Under the pieces are notes generated by a model. That model had not been told where the DNA came from. It saw only the letters and a program-made list of their open reading frames with translations, and made no database searches. Shown here piece after piece: positions 1-11,420 of a stretch of DNA of 64,000 nt. This stretch comes from Culex pipiens pallens (lineage: Eukaryota > Arthropoda > Insecta > Diptera > Culicidae). Made by a program: the position numbers and the translations under genes. How positions within the stretch are numbered: the first letter of the stretch is position 1; every line of letters starts with the position of its first letter. The DNA lies in contig NC_068939.1 in the NCBI RefSeq assembly GCF_016801865.2, positions 122,995,671 to 123,059,670 of the forward strand, given 5' to 3'.

Positions 1-794
1 TTGAATCAAAAAATTCAAACTTTAAAAATGATGTTCAAGTTCAAGTTTAAAATCATGATTAAGATCAAGTTAAAAACAAGATGCTTAAAATTCCTGAAAA
101 TTCAGAAAAAAATGAATGAAATAAAATGATTTTACAAAATCCAATGAATAAAAAAATAAATGCAAAGAAAAACATAAAAAAAGAATCAAAAGAAAATTAA
201 ATAACAATTGAAAGTGAGATTAAAGAGGAATTAAAGAGAAATTAGAGAGAAATTAAAAACAAATAAAAGAGAAATTAATGATAAATAAAATAGAAATAAA
301 AGTAAAATTATGAAATTAGAGAGAAATTAAATAGAAATTAAAGAGAATTTGAAGAGAAATTCAAGATAAATTAAAGAGAAATTTAAAAGAAATGTAATAG
401 AAATTGAAGAGAAATTAAAAAAAAACAAGAAAAATGAAGGAAAAAAGCAAGAGAAATGAAAAAATAGAAAAAGAAATTAAAGAGAAATGATTTTTTTTAA
501 ATCAAGTCAAGATACTTAAAATTCCTGAAAATTCCGAATTTAAACAATTGATTTAAATTATGATATTTTTTTATTTGGTAAACGTTTAATTAAAACTTCA
601 TTAAACGTAATATTCCTAAAAATGCGAATTAAAATCCTAAAATGGTTCTAAAATATTTAGAATCCAAAGAATTTATTAAAATAAAATGATTTCCCAAAAT
701 CTAATAAATAGAAAAATAAATGATAACAAAGAATAAAAAATATATTCAGAAGTAAATTAATTGATTCAAAAGAATCAAAAAAAGTGAATTTAAG

Positions 795-925
795 AGAAAT
801 TAAATAGAAATTAAAGAGGAATTCAAGAGAAATTCAAAAGAAATTCAAGAGAAATTCAAGAGAAATTCAAGAGAAATTCAAGAGAAATTCAAGAGAAATT
901 GAAGAGAAATTGAAGAGAATTGAAA
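795..925. repeat. 11-bp tandem array, unit AAGAGAAATTC
   Basis: The most homogeneous part of the A-rich block. The unit AAGAGAAATTC repeats about ten times with single-base variants (GAAATTG, GAAATTA) at both edges, as expected when the centre of an array is homogenised and the edges decay. Confidence 0.85.
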
Positions 926-2124
926 AAGAAATTAAAGTTAAAGCTCAAGTCAAGATGCTTAAAATTCCTAAAAATTCAGAATATGAAAAAATGGATTTAA
1001 ATTATGATACTTTTTTATTTGGTGAAACATTAATTAAACTCCATTAAACGTAATATTCCTGAAAATTCAAAATTTTCAAAAAAATCTCAGATCTACAGAA
1101 TTTTGCAAATAAGAATCCTCAAATGGTTCTTAAATATTTAGAATCCAAAGAATTTATTTAAATCCAATGATTTTCCAAAATGAATAAAAAAATGATAACA
1201 AAAGAAAAATTAAACTGAATTCAAGGAGAAATTCAAGATAAATTCAAAAGAAATTCAATAGAAATGAGAGAGAAATTAAAGAGAAATAAAAGAGAAATGA
1301 AAAAGAAATTTAAGAGAAATTAAAGAGAAAATGAACAGAAATTAAAGAGAAATAAATGAGAAATTTTAGAGAAATGATAGACAAATGAAATAGAAATTTA
1401 AGAAAACTTCAAGAGAAATTCAAAAGAAATGATAGAAAAATTATAGCGAAATTAAAGAGAGATGAAAGTGAAAAAAAGAGAACAAACTGACAATAAAATG
1501 AAAATCCAACGAAAGTTAAATTAAAATTGATTCAAATGTTATTAAAAAAAATCATCAAAATATCAAAAGAGAATAAAAAGAGAAAAAAATGATCAAAATA
1601 GAAACTGAAATCAATCAAAACAAAATAAATAGAGATAACAAAAAAAATATGATCAAATTAGGATCAACAGAGAAACAAAAGAGAATTAAAAAAGAATCAA
1701 AAGTGATTTGAAAGATCATCAAAAAAGAAATAAAATAGAATCAAAAGAGAATAATAAGATTCAAATGAGAATTCGAGAAGCGATATGATAAAAATAGGAA
1801 TCGAATGAGAATAAAAAAAGAATCGAATGAAAATCAAGTGAGTTGCCACTGAGAGTAAAATAAGAATAAAACTAGATTCAAAGACTAAGAACAAGATGAG
1901 AATTCAACGAGAATGAAACTAAAGTATAGACAATTGTATATAAAAAAGAATCAACAAAAAACAAAGAGAATGAATAAAGAATCAGAAGAGATTAAAAAAA
2001 AAAATCTAAAACGAATCAAAAATGAATCAAAAGAGATTCATAAGAAGAGAAATGAAAGAGATTCTAAATAGAATTGAACGATAGTTGAAAGAAAGCTAAA
2101 TGAAAATAAAAGGGATTTCATTGA

Positions 2125-2235
2125 TAAACAAAAGAGAAACAAAAGAGAAACAAAAGAGAAACAAAAGAGCAATAAGAGAAACAAAAGAGAAACAAAAGAG
2201 CAATAAGAGAAACAAAAGAGAAACAAAAGAGAATC
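2125..2235. repeat. 10-bp tandem array, unit AAAAGAGAAAC
   Basis: Runs of CAAAAGAGAAA alternate with a shortened CAATAAGAGAAA variant. The pattern (three full units, then a short one, twice) points to a small higher-order duplication. Confidence 0.75.
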
Positions 2236-2673
2236 ATAAGAGAGAGTTGAAATAGAATTGAAAGCTAGTTGAAAGAGAGCGAAAAGAGAATAAAAAGGGA
2301 TTAAATAGATAAATTAAAGAAAAACAAAAAAAATTAAAAGAGAATCGAAGGAGAATTCAAAGAGAACCTGAAGAGATGTTGAATAGCAACAATGAAAAAT
2401 TTAAATAGAAAAGAATTTTTAAAACGGAATAAAAAAAATCAATGTGAAATAAATGAGAAACAATAAAGAAAAAAGTGGAAATAAATTAAAGACAAAATAG
2501 AAATGAAAAAAAATCTAGAAGTAAAGCAGAAACAAAAAAAAAAACAAAATAAAATAGTAACAAAATAGAAACCATACAAAACCGAAAATGCTTCAAAACA
2601 GAAACAAAATCGATACTACTTGAAACAACATACATATAAAATCAAATTTACGTCAGATTCAAATCTAGAGTTC

Positions 2674-2730
2674 TTTTGAAAAGGTCCTATAAACATATGA
2701 AACACAATAGCTTTTAGGACCTTTAAAAAA
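2674..2730. repeat. Short palindromic repeat (AGGTCCTAT family), copy 1
   Basis: TTTTGAAAAGGTCCTAT is followed after about 17 bases by its near-complement ending AGGACCTTT. A second copy with the same inner ACATATGAAA(C/G)ACAATAGC lies at 51761-51829. Single halves (AGGTCCTAT next to a T tract) occur near 4089 and 35638. This is a roughly 57-bp foldback repeat with no coding capacity. Confidence 0.75.
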
Positions 2731-2733
2731 ACA

Positions 2734-3267
2734 CTAGAAATTATTACATAATTTTAGAGTCAAATTAAATTTAAAAGTGTTTTTCTATTGTGGTAAAAAT
2801 AAGCATCTTCACCCTAACGTTGTTTTCAAGAAAAAATCTCCTCGCAATTTGACGAAGTGAGGCATGCTCCTTTGTTGCACGAAAAGGAAAACCTACTCCC
2901 ACAACATCAATCAGATTGCGTAAAACTGAGAAAGGGTTGTTCTTGGAGGGTTTCCTCGTAGTTTCTTCCTCAAAAGAACCACCCTAGCAATGCATTTCCC
3001 TTCTCTTAGGCACTGCACGAATGAATCAATGACGATTTTTATTAGGACTTCATGGAGCAGAGCTTTCTCGCATGTCGTCACTCGCTCGCACACCGGAAAT
3101 GGAAAACCCAGGAAAAGCTTTTCTTTTTCGCATCTCGAAACTGGATCCCCGGTGTTCCTTTGTGTGCGTTTCGAGAAGGAAGCTTCAACCCACAACAGAA
3201 ATAGGAATAAAAAATCACAAGCAAAAAAACAATTCTTCGACAGAACCGGGAATGTGATTTGCAATAC
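2734..3267. other. Unique sequence downstream of candidate exon 3
   Basis: Base composition rises toward 50% GC from about 2990 and no repeat family known from the rest of the window is present. If 3268-3354 is an exon of the minus-strand gene, this is the start of its next intron. No further splice-bounded frame could be supported. Confidence 0.4.
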
Positions 3268-3354
3268 CTCGTATCCTTGCTTCATCGACATGTGGTTTCT
3301 TGGCGCGGGCCATCCACTGTAGGCGTCCATGTCCTTGGTGTGCTGGCCACATTG
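3268..3354 (-). CDS. Candidate third coding exon of the minus-strand regulator-like gene
   Basis: On the minus strand a GTGTAG acceptor precedes 87 bases that are open in phase 0 and end at GAG before GTATTG, a weak but usable donor. The 29 codons translate as QCGQHTKDMDAYSG followed by WPAPRNHMSMKQGYE, a mixed composition unlike the low-complexity frames around it. Exon 2 (40292-40831) ends in phase 0, so joining is frame-compatible, and the exon is an exact multiple of three. Against it: the acceptor has a poor pyrimidine tract, the implied intron is about 37 kb, and one other frame is also open. I do not recognise the peptide. Confidence 0.4.
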
Positions 3355-3855
3355 CTACACGCAGAGCGTCCAGAGTCCACATTCCGGCGAATGTCCGTGT
3401 TTTGGAATTGCAGATGCCGGGGATTAGACGGGGTTTGCCGATCGAAAGAAAGAACCCGAGGAATTATGCAGCACAAGAACGGAGATTTCCAGTTTCAGCG
3501 CAGTGTTCGTTTGATGTGATGTTGAGGCAGATGCAATTTCACGAGGTCCAGCAGGAAGAATTGTGGAATTGTGCGCAAATACGACGACGCAGTCAGTCAC
3601 GCATAAGTTCGAATGGGCGGGCGGGCGGGCGGTGGTTTCCGGGGTTTGCACACAGATTGAGATTGAGAGAGCAGTATGATTCCAAGGATTTGGTTAGTAG
3701 CGTGTGGTTAGAGGGAAGAGAATGGAAAAATAGAAGAAATTTGTTAGTATAGGATCAACGAGTTTAGGTTTGATGAGGTATTTTCAATGATTTGTGATAC
3801 AGCTTTCTTAAACTTAAGTTTTGTTGAATAGTTTTTTCAGTGTAATCTAACTGGC
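3355..3855. other. GC-richer unique stretch with a short GGGC run
   Basis: This non-repetitive stretch is around 50% GC up to about 3660 and contains a GGGC microsatellite at 3613-3632. It sits just upstream (minus-strand sense) of candidate exon 3. No frame with both splice signals was found; after 3760 the sequence becomes AT-rich. Confidence 0.4.
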
Positions 3856-3859
3856 CCTC

Positions 3860-4480
3860 ATTATTCAACTCGCGGTATCTCCGTCACTATAGGTTTGATT
3901 TTCAATGTTAGAAAGTTTAGAAATTCTTTGACCAAACCCAACATTTTAATAAATCTAAAATATGTGTTTTGAGCTGTTTTAAAAAATTACCATTGATTCC
4001 AAGATTTCGAAATACATTTTTAAATTAGCAGAAAATTCACAAAATAATCAACATAGTCAAACCAAATTTAAAAAAATTTTTTTTTTGAGAGGTCCTATTT
4101 TTTTAGTAAAGTATTCGCATTTGCAGATAAATAACATTTAAAAGAACCCTGAAAATGCCTTGAACTAGAAAACGGTTAATCAATCGAAAAACTGTTCAAT
4201 AATTTTTTATTGAAAATTTGATTTTGCATCTAAAATAGATATAAAAATAAAATTTGTCAACCTTTTTGATTTTTACAAAAAATATTTATTTTCTCAACAA
4301 CAAAAAAACTTTTTGTATAATGCATTACTTTTTGAAAAGACTAAAATCAGTCATTTTTAACATTCTTAAATGCTAGGCTGGATTTTTATATTTCGAACTA
4401 ATTTTCAATTAAAAGAGCAGAAAATTTGTACATTGAAAATCGGACCATAAGGTTCCGAGATATCGGTGAACAACACTGAG
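3860..4480. repeat. Decayed inverted-repeat element related to the hairpin family
   Basis: The left part carries GGTATCTCCGTCACTATAGG with TTTTCAATGTTAG. The right part carries the complement-like AAAATCGGACCATAAGG and CCGAGATATCGG. The same phrases are arms of the hairpin elements at 54408-55400 and 57744-59673. Termini and target duplication can no longer be placed. Confidence 0.4.
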
Positions 4481-4518
4481 AAAATCTATTTTTCCTTTAT
4501 ATATCTTTGCATGGACAT

Positions 4519-5006
4519 TAGGGTGCCCAGAATATGGGACTTTTTCTCAAAACATTGCTTCCTAAGCTGAATATTGTTTCTTGAGCTATTTTAGGACTCT
4601 GGGCCAAATATGAGCAAAATCGGTCAACATTTACCCATTGATTCTCGAAGGTGAAGTTTGTATTGGAAAATCGAAAAAATGTATGGAAAATCCTATTTTC
4701 CTACGGTTTGGTCTGCATGGTGCGCTACTTCCATCAAATTACTCCCAAAAGTGAGATTCCCATTGGAAATGTAATGCTCTACAACTTTGTAGAACATACC
4801 AAAGCTGTAAAACTCGATCCTGAAAAGTTATTAGCGATTTAAAAAAGGCATTTTTGTATGAAAAACATTTTTTCACCAACTTTAGGCTCGGGTATCAATG
4901 GGTTTATCTCAACCAATTTCGCTCAAAATTTGCACAGATGCTTAAAATAATCCAAAAAACCGTTTTTCGCTTGTGGAGCAGGGGGTCATTTTTTCTGGGC
5001 TCGCTA
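4519..5006 (+). mobile_element. 488-bp non-autonomous element with GGTGCCCAG ends, unoccupied copy
   Basis: The ends are TAGGGTGCCCAGA and TCTGGGCTCGCTA, imperfect inverted repeats. The flanks ATGGACAT and ATGGTCAA match at six of eight positions, consistent with an old 8-bp target duplication. A second copy of the same element at 57400-59822 is interrupted by a hairpin element. Here the corresponding site reads straight through (TTTTTGTATGAAAAACAT), so this copy is an internal empty-site control. No transposase frame is present. The 8-bp duplication would suit a hAT- or P-like mover, but that is inference. Confidence 0.7.
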
Positions 5007-5137
5007 ATGGTCAACTAAAGCACACCAGAGTTAAAAAAAGCAAAATGTTTTGCAATTTTTCATTGTTTCTAAAATATTTTTTTTTCCTGAAATGGGCAAG
5101 ATTGTTTTTAAACCTTTTTTTTTAGGGCGTCAAATTT

Positions 5138-5215
5138 TACCGGGTTTCGAGTTTCTTGGAAACGGGAAAAATATTTTTGGAATCCCTGTAATTCCTGGGA
5201 TCCGGGAAATGTTTC
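5138..5215. repeat. CCGGGAATT-type repeat, left part
   Basis: Short phrases such as GGAATCCC, ATTCCTGGGATCC and GGGAAATG recur in inverted form at 6528-6660. The two blocks could be ends of one older element into which the MITE at 5414-6155 inserted, but the boundaries are too eroded to prove it. Confidence 0.4.
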
Positions 5216-5413
5216 AAACAGTCATAAAATCTATGTATTTATTTTATTTGTAATGTATTTCAAGCCTAAAATCATAAAATAAGCTCAATACTATAAATTG
5301 TTGATAGTCTACATTCAATCTAAACAAGGAAAGCAGTTTTAAGATAGCTAAAGCTGTTGTTTTGAATTTCAAATGCACCACAATTTGTAATCCAATGTGA
5401 TTAAAATTAAATA

Positions 5414-6155
5414 CCATAAACCGGGGTGACATTGATAGGATTTCAATTTATTTTAAGAATATTTTCCTACTGGAAAGGTTTTTCTCAAGACTATTATTTT
5501 TAACACAAAAACGTTTTTTTTTTCAAAAGTGTTTAAAAAAATAGTTGCATTGAAAATTCTTATTTTAAATTCCGGGGTGAAAGTCATAGTTTTTCTTGTT
5601 AAAATCAGATTTAAAGTGTTAAAATATCATATAATATTGCATTTTAATATCAAATTCAAATATCATATTATATTGCAAAATCATTCAAATATCATATTAT
5701 ATTGCATTTTAAACTGAATTCAAAGCACACATCAAAAGTTTTCACATTTTATATGAAATTTGTTCTACTAAAAATGCCTTTAATTTTGAAGATTTTTTCG
5801 AATTATGTTTCGAAAACACATAAAATTATTATTTACAAACTTATTTCACCTTCTTCTAGTGGGAAATTTTCCAAAGAATCCAAAAATGCATTCCGTTTTC
5901 CGATTTGAAATCATGTTTATTGTGAAAATCAAGACACATTGAGAATATAAAAAAATGCTATTTATCAAAATTTACTTAATTATAGTCAACCAAATCTTTA
6001 AATTTTTCAAAATTTTATGAAAACTTCTTCTAACAGTACTTAGAACACTTCTCTACCACGGTCAGTATGATTTCACACCATTCCGTGCGTATTTAATTTC
6101 TAATCTTCATTTTGCGACAAAATCTCAAACCTATCAAAGTCACCCCGTTTTACGG
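5414..6155. mobile_element. MITE of the CCGTAAAACGGGGTGAC family, copy 1
   Basis: Terminal inverted repeats CCATAAACCGGGGTGAC and GTCACCCCGTTTTACGG are flanked by TA on both sides (5412-5413, 6156-6157), the target duplication of Tc1/mariner-type movers. The family recurs at 27121-27438 and 38574-39447, sharing the inner phrase TTACCAGTTGAAAAATATT or its complement. The 742-bp interior is AT-rich and non-coding. Confidence 0.8.
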
Positions 6156-6259
6156 TAAGTCTCTTATAAATATTTATATTTTTATATGACATGACTTAAA
6201 AAGCTAAAAAAAATCTTTCAAAGTATCTTAAAAAAAGTAAGCAAATAAAATGATTACAG

Positions 6260-6480
6260 CCAATGTGAAATCTTACATTCTTTTATAATGAAATTTTTCT
6301 ACTAAAAATATTTTACAAATTATCTTTGAGCCACTACCGCCAACTGGGGGAAATTGGGAATATTGTCTGAATAGGTCAATCTCCTGCAGAGCAATACATT
6401 TGGAAATCGGTGTTCTAATTGTTTTTTTTCCTATTCCTGTTTTAACCGTCGTATCGATTTCTAAGAATTCAACTGTTTAT
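6260..6480 (-). repeat. Interspersed repeat shared with 21560-21760
   Basis: Read on the minus strand this segment matches 21560-21760 on the plus strand: an AAAACAGGAATAG phrase, ACCGATTT, TTATTGCTCT, GGCGGTAGTG and AAAGATAATTTG follow in the same order. The two copies are therefore opposite insertions of one family. Boundaries are not clear. Confidence 0.6.
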
Positions 6481-6527
6481 ATATTTCCACAAACAAATCT
6501 GAATTTACCAACCAAAATTTGATTTAT

Positions 6528-6660
6528 TTTCCCAATTTCGGGAATTCCCGGAACAAAATATAAAAATTCCAAAGATTCGGGAATTCTCGTTTTTGGGAAA
6601 ATCCCGGGATTTTTGTTCCGGGAATCTCCGGGATGGACGCACGATTTTTTTGTTTGAAAA
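6528..6660. repeat. CCGGGAATT-type repeat, right part
   Basis: Dense with TCGGGAATTCCCGGAAC, GGGAATTCTCG and ATCCCGGGATTTTTG, forming short palindromes. Probable counterpart of 5138-5215. Confidence 0.45.
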
Positions 6661-6825
6661 ATTCGTTTTTTTAATACAACGTGTTCAAAGATTTGTTTGC
6701 CCTTTCTAAAATTTTCAGAAAAGATGTCCCCTTAAAAAAAAATAAACAAAAAAAACAATAAAAAAAGTATTTGAAATTAATTTTTTCGCTGCAAATAAAT
6801 AAAAATTCAGCAAAACAAACCTACA

Positions 6826-7260
6826 ATTTTGCCGAAGACACCAACACGTTTAAAAAAATTCTTTGAAAGATACATTTTTTAAAGTTTTTGCATACCATTT
6901 TTGTAAGGAAAATTACAAGGACATAATATGATGCTTCTTTGGAAATGCGGAAGGCAACCAAAAAGTTTCAGCCAGTTAAAAAAATACAAAAAAAAATAAT
7001 TTGAAGAAGTTGGCCTTTTTTGTAAAGAATTGCACATATTATGTTGGGTAAATCTGTGTTTTTTCCGCGTACTTATTTTTGCCGAAAATTTCTCTCAAAG
7101 CCTAAAATTTTGCCGAAGACACCAAAGTGATCAGAAATTCCTTCCAAGGTACAGATTTTTAAATATTCAGATGAACATTTTGTATGACCACCACACAAAA
7201 TTGTATAGAGACTTGTATGGATAAACTAATGATGCAATATGACTGCTTTTGACATAGGGA
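6826..7260 (+). repeat. Two tandem fragments of the hairpin-element arm
   Basis: Both fragments (about 6826-7034 and 7105-7260) begin at TTTTGCCGAAGACACCAA. They continue through AGATACA(G)ATTTTT, ATTTTTGTA and, in the second, GACTTGTATGGATAAACTAATGATGC, the same order as the right arm of the element at 57744-59673. The first ends near GTAAAGAATTGC, equivalent to that element's terminus. They are truncated copies. Confidence 0.65.
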
Positions 7261-7586
7261 ATACATGAATGAAGTTTCACTCGAATAAAAAGTACAAAAT
7301 TAAAAATCTCGATTAACATTGCGCGAATCTAGCAAATTACTTATTGATCATTCCACCAAAAACGTACCCAAAAATACTCAAAATTGAAATCATTTTTTTC
7401 TGTTCAAATATGGTGGAGTCGTGGATACCTATGCAATAATTTCGATAATGTTCCGAATCGTAGCAGCTCATTCCAAGCCCGTTCTTTTTGGCAGCTGTCT
7501 AAATTTAGTTTCATTTGACCCAATGTTACCCCCTCTATGGGGTGAGATTGGACTAATTTTCAAACGATTGGAATTTAAGGTAGAAA

Positions 7587-7983
7587 CTATCCAGGCTCGA
7601 TTATCCGAAGCCTCGATCCTCCTTATCCGAAGTTCGATTATCCGAAGGTTTGTATGGGACTTCGAATAAACGAATCACGACCAAAAATGTTTTTTTTTCG
7701 TATTTTTTATTTTCGTATTTTAACATAACACTCGTGTTTTACAATCCCGTTTTAGTAAAATATGATTAATTTTTTGCTGTGCAAATGCAATTTTTCATTA
7801 TTTCGTAACCGCCTTTTTGGCCGCCATCTTGAATTCAATAATTCTAAATCACTTTAGAGTAGTTGCTTTAGCTCGACCATCAAAAATAAGATAAAGAGTT
7901 TTTTTTCGTGATTCAATTATCCGAAGATTCGATTATCTGAAGTGAAATTTTTATGAGGCCTTCAGATAATCTCGTCTGGACAG
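7587..7983. mobile_element. MITE with CAGTCCAGACTCGATTATCC-type ends (pogo/Tigger-like)
   Basis: The left end reads CTATCCAGGCTCGATTATCC and the right end is the complement of CTGTCCAGACGAGATTATC, with TA on the right (7984-7985). Inner repeats of TTCGATTATCCGAAG sit next to both ends. GCCGCCATCTTG in the interior is shared with the copy at 60442-63243. Ends of the form CAGT..CTCGATTATCCGAA are typical of pogo/Tigger-type elements; the assignment is from memory of that motif. There is no transposase. Confidence 0.7.
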
Positions 7984-7985
7984 TA

Positions 7986-8520
7986 TCTTGAATCCTCGCC
8001 AAATTTTGGATAAATGTTAGAAGCCTATACGAAAACAAGAAAAAACAGAAAAAAATATTTAAAAAAATTATTTAATAAAAAGTTCAATAAAATAAAGAAC
8101 ATTTCAACGTTTAAAATTCATTAATATCATTTAAATTGTTATAATAATTGTTATTTAAAAATTACGAGAAGTGCATCGATTGTTGACCCTCAGCATCATC
8201 CCCACTGATGGTATTTTTTTTATTTCTTCAGAACGCAACCTTAACACAAGTCGTCAAAAACTTATTGCGTGAATTTAGAATTCGTTGTATCTCATTCAAA
8301 TTACCAATTTCAAACAATTTGTGGTTTAAGTTCAAAATTCGAAAGGTTTTTGATGACCATTAACGATTTGAAAAAAAAAGAACACTATTTGCTGCAAATG
8401 AAAGATGCTTTTTGCTGATTACAACAGTTAAATTTAAACGAATACCAACTTTAAAGCTGTGTAACTTCCACTGTTCTGGACCTTCGACCGTTCACTTTCA
8501 CCAAACTCGTAAACATTAAT
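7986..8520. other. AT-rich stretch with no recognisable feature
   Basis: I see no reading frame, RNA gene or repeat end here. Composition is about 70% AT. Confidence 0.4.
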
Positions 8521-9780
8521 CAAATAGGGTAATTAATAAATTTTCTTTCAATGAAGAAACAAGACCCACCTCCCCCACCCACTCTCTTCATTTTCATCGC
8601 CGTTAAGCTAATGAGAACGACCAGCCAAGATAAAAAGAGTGAAAAAAATAAGAAGAAAATTCCCTCCCGAAAGTATAACCCATTCCATTTTTCTCGCAAA
8701 GTATGCTGCTGGTTCCAAAAGGACGAGAAACACGACGCTGTCCTAACGAAATCATAACTTGTGCGAGGGTGTCTATGTGTGTGTGTGTGTTTCGCGAAAA
8801 AATCTCGCGGACCACGTCGTCGCCGGGGACGGGCTTGTCGGTACACTTTATTGTAGCTGGACACTCTTTCCGCCCCCGCTCCCCACCCCCACCCTTTTTC
8901 GCCTCTTTGGGGGTGGCGTGGAAAACGAGTTAGAGCGTTAATTGAAAAACGCTGGAAAAAAAGAAAAACCCCAAACGGGAAAGTGGAAAGGGGTGGGTGG
9001 GAAGAGGTGGAAGGAAAAATGTTTAAAATACTATAAAAAATTAGCTCGCGGGTGGAAAATTTTTATATCAAAGTTATTTTTTAATTGAATTTTTTTTTGC
9101 TCGTCTCCGTCGCTTTCGTCGGGTGAAGATGAGGCTTCTTGTAAGGCGTGGAAGGGGAAAGGAGAAATGGCTCGCGAAGAGTTAAGGACACTGACCATGG
9201 TTGAATTTCTCGAAAGTGTCCTTGAAATATTTTAAAAATATAACTTTTTTAGAATAACCAAATGTTGCTTAACAAAATTGGTCGACTTCTTGGAACATTA
9301 TAATTTGAAGACTTTTTATAATGTTTACCCATGCATTCAAACCTGTTTAGATCTGGCCAAGGTGGCGTCAAATGAGATGGTGGCCGTCACTGTCTTGCAA
9401 GGGCTTTCTGCAATGGCTCACTTTTGAGAGCACTTTCGAATTTGGACGCGTCCGTTGGTGGCGTCGATGTCCATCCATGTTCCGGCGTGAAGTTGGATCT
9501 TGTCCTTGTTGGCCCCCACCAGAACAAGGAAAGTGCGTGAAATTTGCAGTTTTGAAACGGTGGGGAGAAGGGAAAGTTTGTGGATTGGGAAGGTGGAAGG
9601 AAGCTTTGTTAGGGTGTTGGGAGATAAAAATTAAAAAGAAAGCATCGTTTTGGTGCGAGGCACACTGTGTAAATTATGAAATTATTTTAAGCTTAAGAAT
9701 AAGAACAATTCTTTTTAAACAAAATTCCAAAATGAATAAAAATAGTATAAAATAATAAATAATAATTCACTTGAGCGAAT
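8521..9780. other. GC-richer unique island in intron 2
   Basis: This is non-repetitive sequence with CCCACC and GGGGTGGG runs, a (GT)8 tract near 8775-8791, and a block at 9360-9560 that is about 50% GC. On the minus strand the latter contains a short open segment before GTGAGC, but no convincing acceptor and no compatible phase, so I do not call an exon. It may be conserved intronic or regulatory DNA. Confidence 0.4.
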
Positions 9781-9810
9781 CTCCCATAACTTAATTAAAA
9801 AAACGTTACT

Positions 9811-10250
9811 TAATCCACCGTAAGGTGGTTGATGCCTTCCTCACATTTTTTTTTGTTTAATAAAAATGTCTAACCTACAAATATTCTCTAAATAAAACTT
9901 CATATGCTCATAACTTAAAAGGGCTATCAGATTCTTTAATCTTTTGGACTCGTTGGATAGGTCTTTTGATTACGGTTCCAACGATTTGTCGCATGATTGA
10001 TTCAGACAATACTTCATTATATTAACTAGGGTCTTGTGGGACCCCAAGACGGATCGAATGAGACCAGAACGGTCCAAATCGTTTCAGCCAGTCCGGAGAT
10101 AATCGAGTGCATATTTTTGGTGCACGAACTTCAGAATTTGATTCTGAGTCGATAGGTATACGTGAAGGTGGGTCTACGAGGTCGAATTAGGAAGTTCATT
10201 TTTCGAGTGATTTTATAACCTTTCCTCGGTAAGGTGAGGAAGGCAAAAAT
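9811..10250. repeat. Interspersed element with GCCTTCCTCAC / GTGAGGAAGGC ends
   Basis: The left border CCGTAAGGTGGTTGATGCCTTCCTC and the right border CTCGGTAAGGTGAGGAAGGC form an imperfect inverted repeat. The interior is more GC-rich (GGGTCTTGTGGGACCCC palindrome near 10030) than its surroundings. There is no coding frame. I recall the GAGGAAGGCAAAA end as abundant in culicine mosquitoes but could not check it. Confidence 0.6.
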
Positions 10251-10865
10251 CAATAATTTTTTCATCCATACAACATTTCATAAAATTTCGGCACTTGTCC
10301 ACACAAAAATTCTAATAAAATATCCAAAATTCTGTGACTTTAAATGGATTTTTTTTATTAATTTTGTTACTTCGACAACGTTGTAGATATTTCTCAAGAT
10401 ATGTTTTAGGTGACAAAAAATGCGTTCTTTTGAGGATTAGCACAAGTGAGTCAAAATTAATTTGTCAGTGTTGCCAATTTTTTGAAAAAGTAAAGTTGAA
10501 ATAGTCAGAAACTGTTTTGACTTTTTTTTAGTTGTAAAAGAAAATTTGAAATAAATAAAGCATTACTCTAAATATAATTTGATATCGTGCACCGTCTAGA
10601 AGTTATAGTTACAAAGAAAAAAAATGATGTTCAAAATGTGTCTTTTTGAACCTGTAGAAGTCATGACCAAGCTTGACATCTAAAATTTTCAAAAAGATCA
10701 TACAATTTCCTTCAATAAATTCTTAAAAGACATTGAAGCTTGGAAATATAGTGGCTCAGGTACAACCTCTGAAAGAAAAGCACTTTTATCTTTTGTCTAC
10801 TAGATCTTCTTTGCTTTGACGGTTTGACATTTTCTTCTTTTCTTTTACAAATTCTCTCTCCTTAC
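10251..10865. other. AT-rich stretch, no gene
   Basis: It contains a phrase (ACAACGTTGTAGATATTTCTCAAGATATG) that weakly recalls the hairpin-element arms. Nothing else is recognisable. Confidence 0.35.
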
Positions 10866-11420
10866 CAGAGCTGAAAATGTCAGGGGTCCTGACGCGAAAA
10901 TCGGCGACGCTGACACGAATTTTTGAGATCCATTCACTGAACCGCAAAACCGTGACATAAACAAACCCGACTCAGTCGTGAGTGCCCTAGCTCACTGAGC
11001 AGCTGCAATGCGAGGCAGTAGTCGACCAACGCTCATTCGACGTTGCACGCACACACATAACGAAACAAGTTTTTACACAAAAAGTTGGTATTTATGCGTG
11101 GAAATGTAATTTTGAATATAAGTTATGGTTGTTTTAAGTGTTTTGCACAGTCTAGAAACATTCAATTGTTTAAAAATAGTCAAAATAGTGTTTAAAGAGG
11201 ATTTTACGAGTCAGTCATACGACACGAATTGAGTGAGTGTAGCTCATTTTTTCACGTCTCTCATTCTCCAGCAGCCGACCGGCACGAGTCAGGCGGCAGT
11301 GGTTGAACGGACACAGTAGGCTTACAGTCAGATGCTAGCAGTGAACTGACATTTTGGTTTGCTTCATGTGTACGCTGGGTTGGAAACATTTTGCAGGCCT
11401 GCTCCTTACACCATCGATCA
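10866..11420. repeat. GC-richer repeat-like block starting CAGAGCTGAAAATGTC
   Basis: The block begins CAGAGCTGAAAATGTCAGG and contains a partial complement (GAACTGACATTTTGG) at 11342-11357. The interior has palindromic GACTC/GAGTC-like words and no long frame. The CAGAGCTG start would fit a hAT-like end. No target duplication was found, so identity is uncertain. Confidence 0.35.

Larger units (their letters stand above)
1..2590. repeat. A-rich degenerate tandem repeat with ~435-bp higher-order units
   Basis: Nearly the whole stretch is variants of GAGAAATTAAA / GAGAAATTCAA with few C or T tracts. A longer segment beginning GAT(G/A)CTTAAAATTCCT recurs at about 80, 511 and 954. Its companion motif AGAATCCAAAGAATTTATT follows the second and third copies, so a higher-order unit of about 431-443 bp overlies the short unit. 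No gene is visible; reading frames here are low-complexity artefacts. Confidence 0.85.

Noticed and set aside
9360..9560. Minus-strand exon ending at GTGAGC
   Set aside because: No convincing acceptor; length leaves an incompatible phase for the next candidate exon.
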